DNA from: an uncultured Eubacterium sp.
GTDB taxonomy: Bacteria > Bacillota > Clostridia > Lachnospirales > Lachnospiraceae
NCBI GenBank assembly: GCA_910584065.1
Contig: CAJTZN010000046.1
Span: 1 to 26,458, forward strand
DNA length: 26,458 nucleotides
Direction: 5' to 3'
Shown here: piece after piece, positions 1 to 7,477 of the stretch
Layout of the letters: each line of letters starts with the position of its first letter
Position numbering within the stretch: the first letter of the stretch is position 1
The notes under the pieces: model-generated
Told to the model about the DNA's origin: nothing
The model's input: the letters and a program-made list of their open reading frames with translations, nothing else
Database searches by the model: none
Position numbers and translations under genes: made by a program

Positions 1-1834
1 CGATCGCAGCTGTGTCCACTGTCAGCGCGTCATACACTTTAACCGTAACTTCTTTTTTCAGCGGTTGGGAACTCTTTCCATCCTTGGTCGTTGCAGTGAT
101 AGTTACAGTAGCCTTTGCAGTTCCTTTCGCTTTTGCCGTAACAGTTGCCTCTGCCGTCGTTCCGGAGATCTTGGCAACAGTTTCCGGATCTATAGTCCAT
201 GCATATGTTACGTTTGCATCCGGATCTGCTTCCCCACTTACTGTTACTGTGACATTTTTTACTTTAACTTTCCCAGTTGTGCCGGCAATCATCTCGATTT
301 CAGCAGATTCAACCTCGGCTTCTACGATCGGTGTTCCTTTTGGTACAACAGTCAGGGTTCCAGCAGATACATTATCAATGACAACGTCCTTGCCGTCGAT
401 CGTCAGTGTCACGCTTCCCTTGATTTCCGTGGTTCCCGCTTTCTTTCCCGTTACCTTGATGGCTGCCGGGTTTGTATTGTCCACGTCTGCAACATCTGCC
501 GTAACAGCGGCGAATCTTACAGTTTTCACTGTTCCCTTGTCCGTTGTTACTGTGATGGTTGTTTCGCCTTCCTCTTCAATCTGCACAGTGTCCTGCCCAT
601 TGGCAAATTTGGCTGTCACTTTCGGCGTTGCCGTAGGCGCTACTGTCGGTGCAGTTGTTTTGTCCGGGTCAGCCGTAGCGTTCGGATCTGCTGTTTTGTC
701 CGGATCAGCCGTAGCATTCGGGTCTGCCGTCGGGGTTGTTGTTCCTGTCTGGATCGGCTCCTTGAATTCAATTGTCTGCAGTTTGAATCCTTCATAATTC
801 TCTTCATTGCCCATCTGCACGCTTACACAGTCGATTTCTCCGACATCCGGGAATTCCCAGCCGCCTTCCGGATCCAGAGTGGCTTCGCTGATATCATACT
901 CTACCGTGTATACGCCGTCTTTATATGCGTTCACCTCAGCAGTTGTCAGATCATGCAGATATTTCATGAACAATCCGTTTGTGTATGCGCTTTGGCCTAA
1001 ATCCTCATTCGTCGTGTTCAGAGTTGCTTTTCCGCCATTATCCCAGCCTCCGTCTTTTTCAAATTTCTTGCCTTCATATTTCACGATGACTTTTTTGTAA
1101 TAGCGGACATCAATCGCATCGCCCTCCGGATAATCATCTGCATCCGTAAACTTGATCATTTTGGGGGCATATGATTTTGTGCCTTCTTCGTTTGTTACTT
1201 CAAATGATCTGGTTTCGTCTTTTGTGTAATGCAGGGTGATTTCCGATACTTCTTTTTTCGGATCAGGTGTCCATGTCGGTACTACTGCAGGTGCCTTGGA
1301 CGGCTGTGGTTTTGCCGATGGTTTCCCCGTAGCCGGTGCCTGGGAAGCTTCCCCTCCCTGAGGCGGCTGGCTCGCTGCCGGTGCATCCGGTGCCTTCGTG
1401 GACGGCACGTTCGGTGCCTGTGTGGCCGGAGCCGGTGCATTCGTCACGGCCGGCGGTACCGGTTTCGCCTTCGCCACCTTCACCTTCAGCGTCAGTTTCG
1501 TCGCCTTCTTCTGGCCCTTGAGCTTCAGCGTGATCTTCACCTTCGTGCTCTTGCCTGCCTTCTTTCCTGTCACCTTCACGGCCGTCTTACCTTTGGCCTT
1601 TGCTGTCGCGATCTTCTTGCTGGCACTCTTGACCGTCAGCTTCTTTACCTGTTTCGCCTTCACGTTCTTGATCTTGACCGTTTTGCTTTTCTTCGCTTTT
1701 ACGGTCACGGTCTTCGATGCGAGTTTAATTTTTTTCTTTTTCGCTGCATCCGCTTCTGCTGCCGTCCCTGCCAGGGAGAGCGTCAGCGCTGCCGCCATGA
1801 CCGCCGCCATGGCCCTTCTGAAATTCTTTTTCAA
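1..1834 (-). CDS. Secreted Ig-like (Big_2-type) surface protein, C-terminus beyond window
   Basis: This frame stays open from a TTG at 1834 to the window edge, giving at least 611 residues. The N-terminus (LKKNFRRAMAAVMAAALTLS, then cleavage near AEADA) is a signal peptide. A very Lys-rich beta-type module follows to about residue 125, then a long Pro/Ala/Thr linker, a non-repetitive stretch with Trp and Tyr (about 200-350), a DPNATADPDKT repeat, and Ig-like segments ending in phrases such as VTGKKAGTTEIKG that are typical of Big_2 domains. No catalytic motif is visible in the part present. I chose TTG because GGAGG (1843-1847) lies 8 nt upstream. An in-frame ATG at 1849 overlaps that Shine-Dalgarno and has none of its own. 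It lies 160 bp downstream of another Ig-like surface protein. The role is probably cell-surface adhesion or polysaccharide interaction; that is inference. Confidence 0.85.
   Translation of the reverse strand, partial: MKKNFRRAMAAVMAAALTLSLAGTAAEADAAKKKKIKLASKTVTVKAKKSKTVKIKNVKAKQVKKLTVKSASKKIATAKAKGKTAVKVTGKKAGKSTKVKITLKLKGQKKATKLTLKVKVAKAKPVPPAVTNAPAPATQAPNVPSTKAPDAPAASQPPQGGEASQAPATGKPSAKPQPSKAPAVVPTWTPDPKKEVSEITLHYTKDETRSFEVTNEEGTKSYAPKMIKFTDADDYPEGDAIDVRYYKKVIVKYEGKKFEKDGGWDNGGKATLNTTNEDLGQSAYTNGLFMKYLHDLTTAEVNAYKDGVYTVEYDISEATLDPEGGWEFPDVGEIDCVSVQMGNEENYEGFKLQTIEFKEPIQTGTTTPTADPNATADPDKTADPNATADPDKTTAPTVAPTATPKVTAKFANGQDTVQIEEEGETTITVTTDKGTVKTVRFAAVTADVADVDNTNPAAIKVTGKKAGTTEIKGSVTLTIDGKDVVIDNVSAGTLTVVPKGTPIVEAEVESAEIEMIAGTTGKVKVKNVTVTVSGEADPDANVTYAWTIDPETVAKISGTTAEATVTAKAKGTAKATVTITATTKDGKSSQPLKKEVTVKVYDALTVDTAAI
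658..729 (-). repeat. Two tandem 36-bp units in the linker of the surface protein
   Basis: Units 658-693 and 694-729 differ at only a few positions. They encode the repeated linker DPNATADPDKTA. Such Asp/Pro/Thr linkers usually space domains and change length by slippage. Confidence 0.8.
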
Positions 1835-1888
1835 AATCCTTACCTCCATTTTACTTAGTTTTAGTTATATTTGCTAATAAACACCTTT

Positions 1889-1967
1889 TGGGGCTCCGGA
1901 GTGCGGGCTCCTGCCCCATGGGTGGTTATTACGTTTTAGTGTCCCTGACGGCCTGACGCCTGTCAGG
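1889..1967 (-). terminator. Two hairpins between the surface-protein genes (weak terminator candidates)
   Basis: TGGGGC/GCCCCA (1889-1918) and CCTGAC-gcct-GTCAGG (1952-1967) form stems in the 162-bp gap. Neither is followed by a clear U-tract on the minus strand, so they may only attenuate read-through from the upstream gene, or do nothing. Confidence 0.3.
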
Positions 1968-1996
1968 ATGGCCGGGCAGGCGCCCCGGGGATTCCG

Positions 1997-4900
1997 CTAG
2001 TTCAGCGTATCCTTCTCATCCGTCAGTTCCCTTTTTGTACCGTCGGATTCCAGCACATACTGCGGGGTGTTTCCTTCTTTCAGCGGCAGTCCCGTTATTG
2101 CGGTCAGCTTCCTTATGGTCCCGCTGCCTTTCATGCACACGTTCAGTGTGTCCAGTCCGGACAGTTTCCCGCTTTCTTTCAGGCTGTCCAGTGCGAAATA
2201 CACCGTCCGCGCCCCGCTTCCCGTGTCAGTGCCGACTGTTACCGTTTCCCCTGTTTCTGTTGCAAGGGTTACATCAAAACCGGCTGTTCCATCTGTGACA
2301 ATTACTTTGATATAACGGAACTCATTCATGTCAAACAAACTGTTCCGGTTTGTTTTTATCTTTGTGTCGCCGTCCAGTATATCCAGGTACCATTCCGCGT
2401 CCGCGCCTTCTGACGGGAACTCAGCCCCCTCATCTGTGTACTCGATTTTGGCTGTCTCCGCATTGGCCTGGTTTACTTTCACAGCCGCGTTTTTGTTCGA
2501 ACTGAGCACGTCGCCGTTTACCTGTGACGCCGTGATCATGAGTGATTTTATGATATATTGCGAGCCTTCAAAGCCTTTCCCTTCCTGCGCGATCGGGTTT
2601 TTGTTTGTTTTGAGGCAGATGTAGCGGATTTTCGAATAATCTCCGGAACCTTTGGTGCCCGTCAGGGAATTCCAGGATGTTCTCAGTGTTTCTTCCGATG
2701 CCAGCCCTGTTTTACCGTCAGCTGTCACATATCCGGATTCCACGGACTTCTTTTTGTTGAAACCGCCGTCTTCGAACCGCCACGCGCAGCTTCCCATGTA
2801 GAACGGGTATGTGAAGCCGGCATAGGACTCGTACCATTCCTTGCCGTCTGCTGTTTTGTTTCTCTTGTCAAGTTTCCCGTCATACAGTTCCAGCGCCATC
2901 TGCCCCGGCACCTTCCCGGTGATCTCCACGCCCTTGTATCCCCTCAGGTCGTACTCGCGGCCCAGGTCGATGAACACCGACTGGTTCAGGTCGGAATACG
3001 AGATCTCCAGGCTGCCGTCATCGAGGAACTTCGCATCCGTCTCCGAGAGCACGGCCGGGAAGTCCTTCTCCTCCTCGCCCTCGTTCGCCTTCCTCACGAT
3101 CTGCGCGCCGTCTTTGCCCGCCTTCACGAGCTCCAGGATGTCGAGGCTCTCCGTCTGGTCGCCCACGCGGACAACCTTCACCTCCACCGACTTCGCCAGT
3201 GACGGGTTATCCTTCGGCGTCACCGTGATGACAGCCGTACCCTCTGCGATACCGGTCATCTTTCCGGTGCCGTCCACCTTCACGACCGACTCGTCACTCG
3301 ATGTGTACAGCAGGTCGCCGTGCGTCGTGTTCGCCGGCGTCAGCGTCACCGAAAGGCTCGCCGACGATCCCGGTGTCAGCTCCGAAACCTGGCCGATCTC
3401 GATGCCCTGCAGCGGGATGTCGTCCTCCACGAACGCCACGTTGTCGATGTAGAGCGCCGCCTTGATCCCGTTCGAGCTGAACGTCTGGCCGCCCTCGTAG
3501 GTGGAGCCGAGCACCATGTCGAACTTCTCATCCGAAAGGAGCGTCTCGTCCGCCTCCTTGATGCGGTCGGTGAGGAACGTCAGCGTCCTCTTGGCAAAAC
3601 CGACCTTCGGCTCCACCGTATCCTCCGGCTTGAACCCGGACGTGCACGAATCATTGGCGAAGTGCGTCGACGCATCCGTCGGGATCCATGTCGTATACGC
3701 GAACGGGAAGTGTTTGTTCGTCTCCTTGGCCGTGTTGCCGTTCCAGAGCACGCAGCCGTTCTGCGTGTCGTCGCCCTGCGCCATCGGGATGTTCACGCCG
3801 AAGCGCAGCGTCTTGTCGGACACGTGCGACGTCGTCCCGTTGTTATCCGAGGTCGCGAAGGCATCCTCCGCCTTGATGTTCCCTGCCTTGTCAAAGTAGC
3901 AGAAGATCTGTTTGTACTGCACGGCCGACGGGTCGTTGCCGATCACGCGGGCCTCGACGCGCACGCCGCTGTAGCTGCCGAGTTTCTTGCCGGCGGCCGG
4001 CTCGCCCTTGGAGTTCTTCAGCTTCGAGATGTCCACGCTGAACACCGGCGCGTAGTCGAACGCGGTATCCGGGCCGTCAAACGTCAGCTTGAGGCACTTG
4101 TTGTCCGGGTTCTCCGGGTCCTGCACGACGGTCATCGTGCCGGCATTCTTGCCGCGGGAGGTGAACCTCGACCAGGCGGTGCCCGGCGCGTAGCTTTCGA
4201 AGTCCTCGACCATCGTCACGATCCTCGGGTCGGGTGTCGGCGTCGGGGCCGGGGTCGTATCCGGCTCGTGCTTCGTCACCTTCACGGTGATCTTGGCGGT
4301 CTTTCCGCTGCCGTCCATGGCCTTCGCGGTCAGCGTCGTCTTGCCTTCCTTCCTCGTGGTGATCTTGCAGGAAGAACCGGTATTGCCGCCAAGGATGCTG
4401 GCCACCGAGGACTTGCTCGACTTCCAGAGGAGCTTCTTCTGGGTCGCGTTCTTCGGGGAGAGGGTCGTCTTGAGAGTCGCCATCCTACCCTTCGGAATAG
4501 AAAGTGTCTTCTTCGAAATCTGTACAGTTTTCTTATATTTCGGATAAACCTTCTGTTTCTGGCCATTTTTCTCTACCAGTGTCCAGTTGGCACCATCCCA
4601 GTTGCACTGTACGTTTTTCTGGATCGCTACTTTCGTTACAGGCTTTCCTATTTTAACTGTAATCGTAGCTTTTTTCTTTTTGTTCTGCACGGATGTTACT
4701 GTGATTTTCGCAGAACCCTTACTTTTGCGTGCTTTCACTACACCTTTCGAGCTAACGCTTACAACTGATTTTTTACTTGATTTGTATGTAAGCTTCTTAC
4801 TCGCTTTTTTAGGTGATACAGAAGCACTCAGTTTCTTTGACTGTCCTTTTTTCAGCACCAGTATTCCAGAACTGCCTACTTTGACCCCGATGGCAACTTT

Positions 4901-5029
4901 TTTTACCTTCGCTGCTGCCTGGGACTCAGTAGATGATACAGCCAAAGTCGTAACGATCATGGCAAACGCCAGAATAAATGTCACAACTTTTCTGAAACAC
5001 ATAGATGACTGTCTACTGATCTGTCGCAT
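1997..5029 (-). CDS. Large secreted multidomain surface protein with Ig-like and carbohydrate-binding-like domains
   Basis: 1010 residues. The start is ATG at 5029, 7 nt after AGGAGG; a TTG one codon upstream is only 4 nt away from it. Residues 1-40 are a signal peptide ending ...ESQAAA. Two Lys-rich Ig-like modules follow (about 41-128 and 129-253, with phrases such as TYKSSKKSVVSVSSKGVV and LWKSSKSSVAS), then a TPAPTPTPDP linker. About 266-540 is a beta-sandwich-like region starting EDFESYAPG that resembles carbohydrate-binding modules. About 545-625 is a classical Big_2 domain (LYTSSDESVVKVDGTGKMTG). About 630-1010 is a second beta-rich region. There is no LPXTG, SLH or enzyme motif. Base composition changes sharply inside the gene: about 2880-4490 is GC-rich, the N-terminal 500 bp AT-rich. 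It has its own promoter (5098-5126). Surface carbohydrate binding is inferred from architecture only. Confidence 0.85.
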   Translation of the reverse strand: MRQISRQSSMCFRKVVTFILAFAMIVTTLAVSSTESQAAAKVKKVAIGVKVGSSGILVLKKGQSKKLSASVSPKKASKKLTYKSSKKSVVSVSSKGVVKARKSKGSAKITVTSVQNKKKKATITVKIGKPVTKVAIQKNVQCNWDGANWTLVEKNGQKQKVYPKYKKTVQISKKTLSIPKGRMATLKTTLSPKNATQKKLLWKSSKSSVASILGGNTGSSCKITTRKEGKTTLTAKAMDGSGKTAKITVKVTKHEPDTTPAPTPTPDPRIVTMVEDFESYAPGTAWSRFTSRGKNAGTMTVVQDPENPDNKCLKLTFDGPDTAFDYAPVFSVDISKLKNSKGEPAAGKKLGSYSGVRVEARVIGNDPSAVQYKQIFCYFDKAGNIKAEDAFATSDNNGTTSHVSDKTLRFGVNIPMAQGDDTQNGCVLWNGNTAKETNKHFPFAYTTWIPTDASTHFANDSCTSGFKPEDTVEPKVGFAKRTLTFLTDRIKEADETLLSDEKFDMVLGSTYEGGQTFSSNGIKAALYIDNVAFVEDDIPLQGIEIGQVSELTPGSSASLSVTLTPANTTHGDLLYTSSDESVVKVDGTGKMTGIAEGTAVITVTPKDNPSLAKSVEVKVVRVGDQTESLDILELVKAGKDGAQIVRKANEGEEEKDFPAVLSETDAKFLDDGSLEISYSDLNQSVFIDLGREYDLRGYKGVEITGKVPGQMALELYDGKLDKRNKTADGKEWYESYAGFTYPFYMGSCAWRFEDGGFNKKKSVESGYVTADGKTGLASEETLRTSWNSLTGTKGSGDYSKIRYICLKTNKNPIAQEGKGFEGSQYIIKSLMITASQVNGDVLSSNKNAAVKVNQANAETAKIEYTDEGAEFPSEGADAEWYLDILDGDTKIKTNRNSLFDMNEFRYIKVIVTDGTAGFDVTLATETGETVTVGTDTGSGARTVYFALDSLKESGKLSGLDTLNVCMKGSGTIRKLTAITGLPLKEGNTPQYVLESDGTKRELTDEKDTLN

Positions 5030-5097
5030 CAAAATACCTCCTATTATTCCTTGCTTTTGTGGGCAAAGCGCAGTATGTCCACAATGAAATTACACTC

Positions 5098-5126
5098 ATT
5101 ATACCACCACTCGCCACATTATGCAA
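5098..5126 (-). promoter_or_regulatory. Sigma-A-type promoter of the 1010-aa surface protein
   Basis: On the minus strand, TTGCAT (5121-5126), a 17-nt spacer and a perfect TATAAT (5098-5103). It leaves a 5' leader of about 60 nt before the ATG at 5029. Confidence 0.8.
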
Positions 5127-5163
5127 GGTGATTTTTGTTTTTTTCACCGGCCGGTGTTCTCCA

Positions 5164-5195
5164 TTTCTTAACATTTTTAACAAATTGTTAAGAAA
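5164..5195. repeat. Perfect 10-bp inverted repeat in the divergent intergenic region
   Basis: TTTCTTAACA (5164-5173) and TGTTAAGAAA (5186-5195) are separated by 12 bp. The repeat sits upstream of the surface-protein promoter and 114 bp upstream of the mrnC -35 box, within the 379-bp gap 5030-5408. It may be an operator or simply an AT-rich hairpin. The rest of the gap holds only the two promoters. Confidence 0.5.
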
Positions 5196-5308
5196 ATTTA
5201 TGTTCTGTTACTGCCCTTTTTCACCTTTACAGCTTACACTATAAATAATTTTTTTGTCATTATTGTGACATCTGTTCTTCATTTTCAAAAAAATAAAAAG
5301 AATCGGCA

Positions 5309-5336
5309 TTGACTTTTTGCCCGCATTCTTTATAAT
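5309..5336 (+). promoter_or_regulatory. Sigma-A-type promoter of mrnC
   Basis: TTGACT (5309-5314), a 16-nt spacer and TATAAT (5331-5336), about 70 bp upstream of the mrnC start. It shows mrnC is transcribed alone here. Confidence 0.8.
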
Positions 5337-5408
5337 ATGATACCAGGGAATATTTTGTGCATAAAATTTTCAGATTCGGGACACCATACAGCGTTAGGAG
5401 ATTGGATC

Positions 5409-5840
5409 ATGAACACGGACAACCACTTATTAGAAGCGATCAACAGATACTTTCCGGCGGAAGAACGCAGCATCCAGAGCTATTCCGCGCTTACTCTCGC
5501 CTATCTGGGAGATGCCGTTTATGAGATCATCATACGGACCCTGATCGTGGAAAACCATCTGGGCAAGGTGAAATCCCTTCACAAGCAGTCAAGCCGCCTT
5601 GTGAACGCAAAGGCACAGGCGACCCTCATGGCTTCCATCCAGGACTCCCTTACCGACCAGGAAGCTTCCATATATAAAAGAGGACGAAACACAAAGTCGC
5701 ATTCTGTCGCCAAAAACGCGGAGATACAGGACTACCGTATCGCTACCGGGTTTGAAACCCTGATGGGGTATTTATACCTGAACGGCGAAATGGAGAGGTG
5801 CCTCCAGCTTATCAGGCTGGGGCTTCCTTCTATTTTATGA
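5409..5840 (+). CDS. mrnC: Mini-ribonuclease 3
   Basis: 143 residues, the usual size for Mini-III, an RNase III catalytic domain without a dsRNA-binding domain. In Bacillus it trims the ends of 23S rRNA precursor. The signature YLGDAVYEIIIR near the N-terminus carries the conserved acidic catalytic residues, and the HKQSSRLVNAKAQA and RGRNTKS stretches are typical of the family. The start is ATG at 5409, 8 nt after AGGAG (5396-5400); an upstream in-frame ATG at 5337 lies right after the -10 box and lacks a Shine-Dalgarno. In Bacillus mrnC sits between cysS and rlmB. Here it stands alone on the plus strand with its own promoter and terminator, about 5 kb from rlmB. Confidence 0.93.
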   Translation: MNTDNHLLEAINRYFPAEERSIQSYSALTLAYLGDAVYEIIIRTLIVENHLGKVKSLHKQSSRLVNAKAQATLMASIQDSLTDQEASIYKRGRNTKSHSVAKNAEIQDYRIATGFETLMGYLYLNGEMERCLQLIRLGLPSIL

Positions 5841-5871
5841 TACATATCGAAAAACACGTAAATAAGAGCAG

Positions 5872-5900
5872 GGGGAAGGGTCAACCCATTCCCTTTTTCT
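5872..5900 (+). terminator. Rho-independent terminator of mrnC
   Basis: The stem GGGAAGGG-tcaa-CCCATTCCC has one bulged A and is followed by TTTTTCTTATTTTC. The hairpin overlaps the last codons and stop of the convergent gene ending at 5881. Confidence 0.8.
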
Positions 5901-6447
5901 TATTTTCTTTTAGAATATGCGGGTCAATTCCTTCTTTTTCAACTGTAATGTATTCAAGCAAAAATAATTCTTTCGCTATACTAAGCGGATTCAAACCACA
6001 TTCCAACTTTTGCTGTGTGAAAAACAAATTTCTAGCAGAAATATCAAAATAGGGCACATCACACGAAAACACAAATTCCGGCATCCATATTTTATCTACT
6101 GTCTTTTGCTTCTTCCGAATAAGCAATTCATTCAACCGATTCTGCATATAAGTCAACCCCACAGATAGTGCCGATTGATATTGCCCAAGGAAAATCTTTT
6201 GAGCCGGAACAGCACCTGAGCAGACTACAGCATCGCATTCCAGAATGGAAACCATTATAATCGCCGCAATCTTGTGGCGGTCAAGATGTTTCACATCCTT
6301 TGTCATAAAAGTTGTTTTTATAACATCCACCCACTTCTCAAAATTTGCTTTATATTGCTCATAAGAATCTTTATTAAGTTTAATACCAGAATTGAACTCT
6401 ACTGTTTTTTCTAACAGATCCCATGTTTTCTTTATTGTTTCAGTCAT
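5881..6447 (-). CDS. Unknown soluble protein, third gene of an AT-rich cassette
   Basis: 188 residues, no signal peptide or membrane segment, mostly helical by composition. A recognisable phrase is HLDRHKIAAIIMVSIL near residue 75, followed by an alternating hydrophobic/charged second half. I recognise no catalytic motif and cannot name a family. Its ATG lies inside the end of the preceding gene: the shared bases ATGACTGA contain its start and the other gene's TGA, an 8-bp overlap that suggests translational coupling. The C-terminal KKKGMG codons run into the mrnC terminator. Codon use is clearly more AT-rich than flanking genes. A role together with its two membrane-protein neighbours is inference. 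Confidence 0.75.
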   Translation of the reverse strand: MTETIKKTWDLLEKTVEFNSGIKLNKDSYEQYKANFEKWVDVIKTTFMTKDVKHLDRHKIAAIIMVSILECDAVVCSGAVPAQKIFLGQYQSALSVGLTYMQNRLNELLIRKKQKTVDKIWMPEFVFSCDVPYFDISARNLFFTQQKLECGLNPLSIAKELFLLEYITVEKEGIDPHILKENKKKGMG

Positions 6448-6742
6448 ATGTCATAATCTCCATGTATGGTTGTTTGTTCTGCCCCATATAATCAATATAT
6501 TCTATGTCACCCTGCAAATCACAAAGGCTATCTCCGTCATTCTTCATTTGAAAAAATGAATCGTCTCGACATATATCCTTGATCTGCTTCGCATTTTCCT
6601 CTAAGGCAAAACGAAAAACGGCATCCAAAAAAGCCTTTTTCGAAGCTTTCTTTTCATTTATAATTCCTTTTATCACAATAAACCATATAACAAAACCAAT
6701 CACGATTATGGCAGCCACTTTTATTTGCATCGTATAATCCAT
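6440..6742 (-). CDS. Small single-span membrane protein, second gene of AT-rich cassette
   Basis: 100 residues. One N-terminal transmembrane helix (about 8-27, IKVAAIIVIGFVIWFIVIKG) is followed by a basic patch (NEKKASKK) and an acidic tail of about 70 residues containing two Cys. The positive charges after the helix suggest the tail is cytoplasmic. The start ATG at 6742 has GGAGG 7 nt upstream. It begins 21 bp after the upstream gene and overlaps the downstream gene by 8 bp. No family recognised. Confidence 0.75.
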   Translation of the reverse strand: MDYTMQIKVAAIIVIGFVIWFIVIKGIINEKKASKKAFLDAVFRFALEENAKQIKDICRDDSFFQMKNDGDSLCDLQGDIEYIDYMGQNKQPYMEIMTYD

Positions 6743-6763
6743 AACACTTCCTCCATTTTCATT

Positions 6764-7258
6764 CTATTCATCTTTCTGTGATGGTTTTTCTGCCTCATAC
6801 ATATCCAACAAAACATCAAACAATTCTTCCATACCCGATACCAAAATCGTAAAACCCCCAAAAACAGCAAACAAACAGCCAAACATACGATCTATACCAA
6901 AATGTAATTCACATGTAACCCCTATTACAAAAATAACAAATGCCGTTATCGCAAACGTTACCTCAACTGTAAGTTTATTAGAATGCCAGTTAATAAAATT
7001 GTAAGCATTCCAATTTTTAGATTTCTTATAAAATTCACGGAATTCTTTTATTTCCACCTTGTTTTTTGCAATTATTTTACCTATCACAGCTAAATTTATT
7101 AACCATACCTCATAAGATGGAGATGACATCAATAAATTGTACATTGAAACAGTTAAATAAACAGCTAAACAAACAATGCCAAATATATTCCATCGACGGA
7201 AACGATTACCATTTACATCTCCAACCTGATATTTAAGTCGGGTTAGTAATTCACACAT
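6764..7258 (-). CDS. Multi-span membrane protein, first gene of AT-rich cassette
   Basis: 164 residues. Hydrophobic segments lie at about 24-46, 49-65 (weaker), 95-118 and 124-146, with a charged loop (KNKVEIKEFREFYKKSKN) between the second and third and an acidic C-terminus (EAEKPSQKDE). No family recognised. The ATG at 7258 lies some 15 nt after AGGAAGGG, a rather distant ribosome binding site. Transcription probably starts from the promoter at 7400-7428, giving a leader of about 135 nt. A, B and C form one unit; AT-richness and unknown content suggest acquisition. Confidence 0.75.
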   Translation of the reverse strand: MCELLTRLKYQVGDVNGNRFRRWNIFGIVCLAVYLTVSMYNLLMSSPSYEVWLINLAVIGKIIAKNKVEIKEFREFYKKSKNWNAYNFINWHSNKLTVEVTFAITAFVIFVIGVTCELHFGIDRMFGCLFAVFGGFTILVSGMEELFDVLLDMYEAEKPSQKDE

Positions 7259-7399
7259 ATTTCATTTGTTTTCCCTTCCTATGTAATTATATTTTCATTC
7301 TTTTTGTCTTATTTTATTCAATACACAAACAAGAGTGCTTCGTTCATTTCCTTGGCCAGATCAGAATTTCCATGCAGACTGCCAACCTCTTTGGAATAT

Positions 7400-7428
7400 A
7401 TTGTAACATATAGCAATATATTTGACAA
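7400..7428 (-). promoter_or_regulatory. Promoter of the three-gene AT-rich cassette
   Basis: On the minus strand TTGTCA (7423-7428), 17-nt spacer, TACAAT (7400-7405). The 219-bp gap 7259-7477 otherwise holds a closed frame ending in TGA at 7318-7320 that reads like a protein tail (see findings) and the 5' leader. Confidence 0.7.
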
Positions 7429-7477
7429 CACTTAATCCACTTCTCGATATCGGGACACCCACCCGCCGCACCACGCT

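Noticed and set aside
12..1877. Several long plus-strand frames (12-797, 65-1000, 1229-1858, 1398-1877)
   Set aside because: All are antisense to the Ig-like protein read from 1834. They show shadow compositions (Cys/Arg- or Val/Ser-rich) and no ribosome binding sites.
3320..4768. 482-codon open frame on the plus strand
   Set aside because: It lies entirely opposite the surface-protein gene, is Arg/His/Val-rich without any domain, and results from the G/C-ending codons of the true gene.
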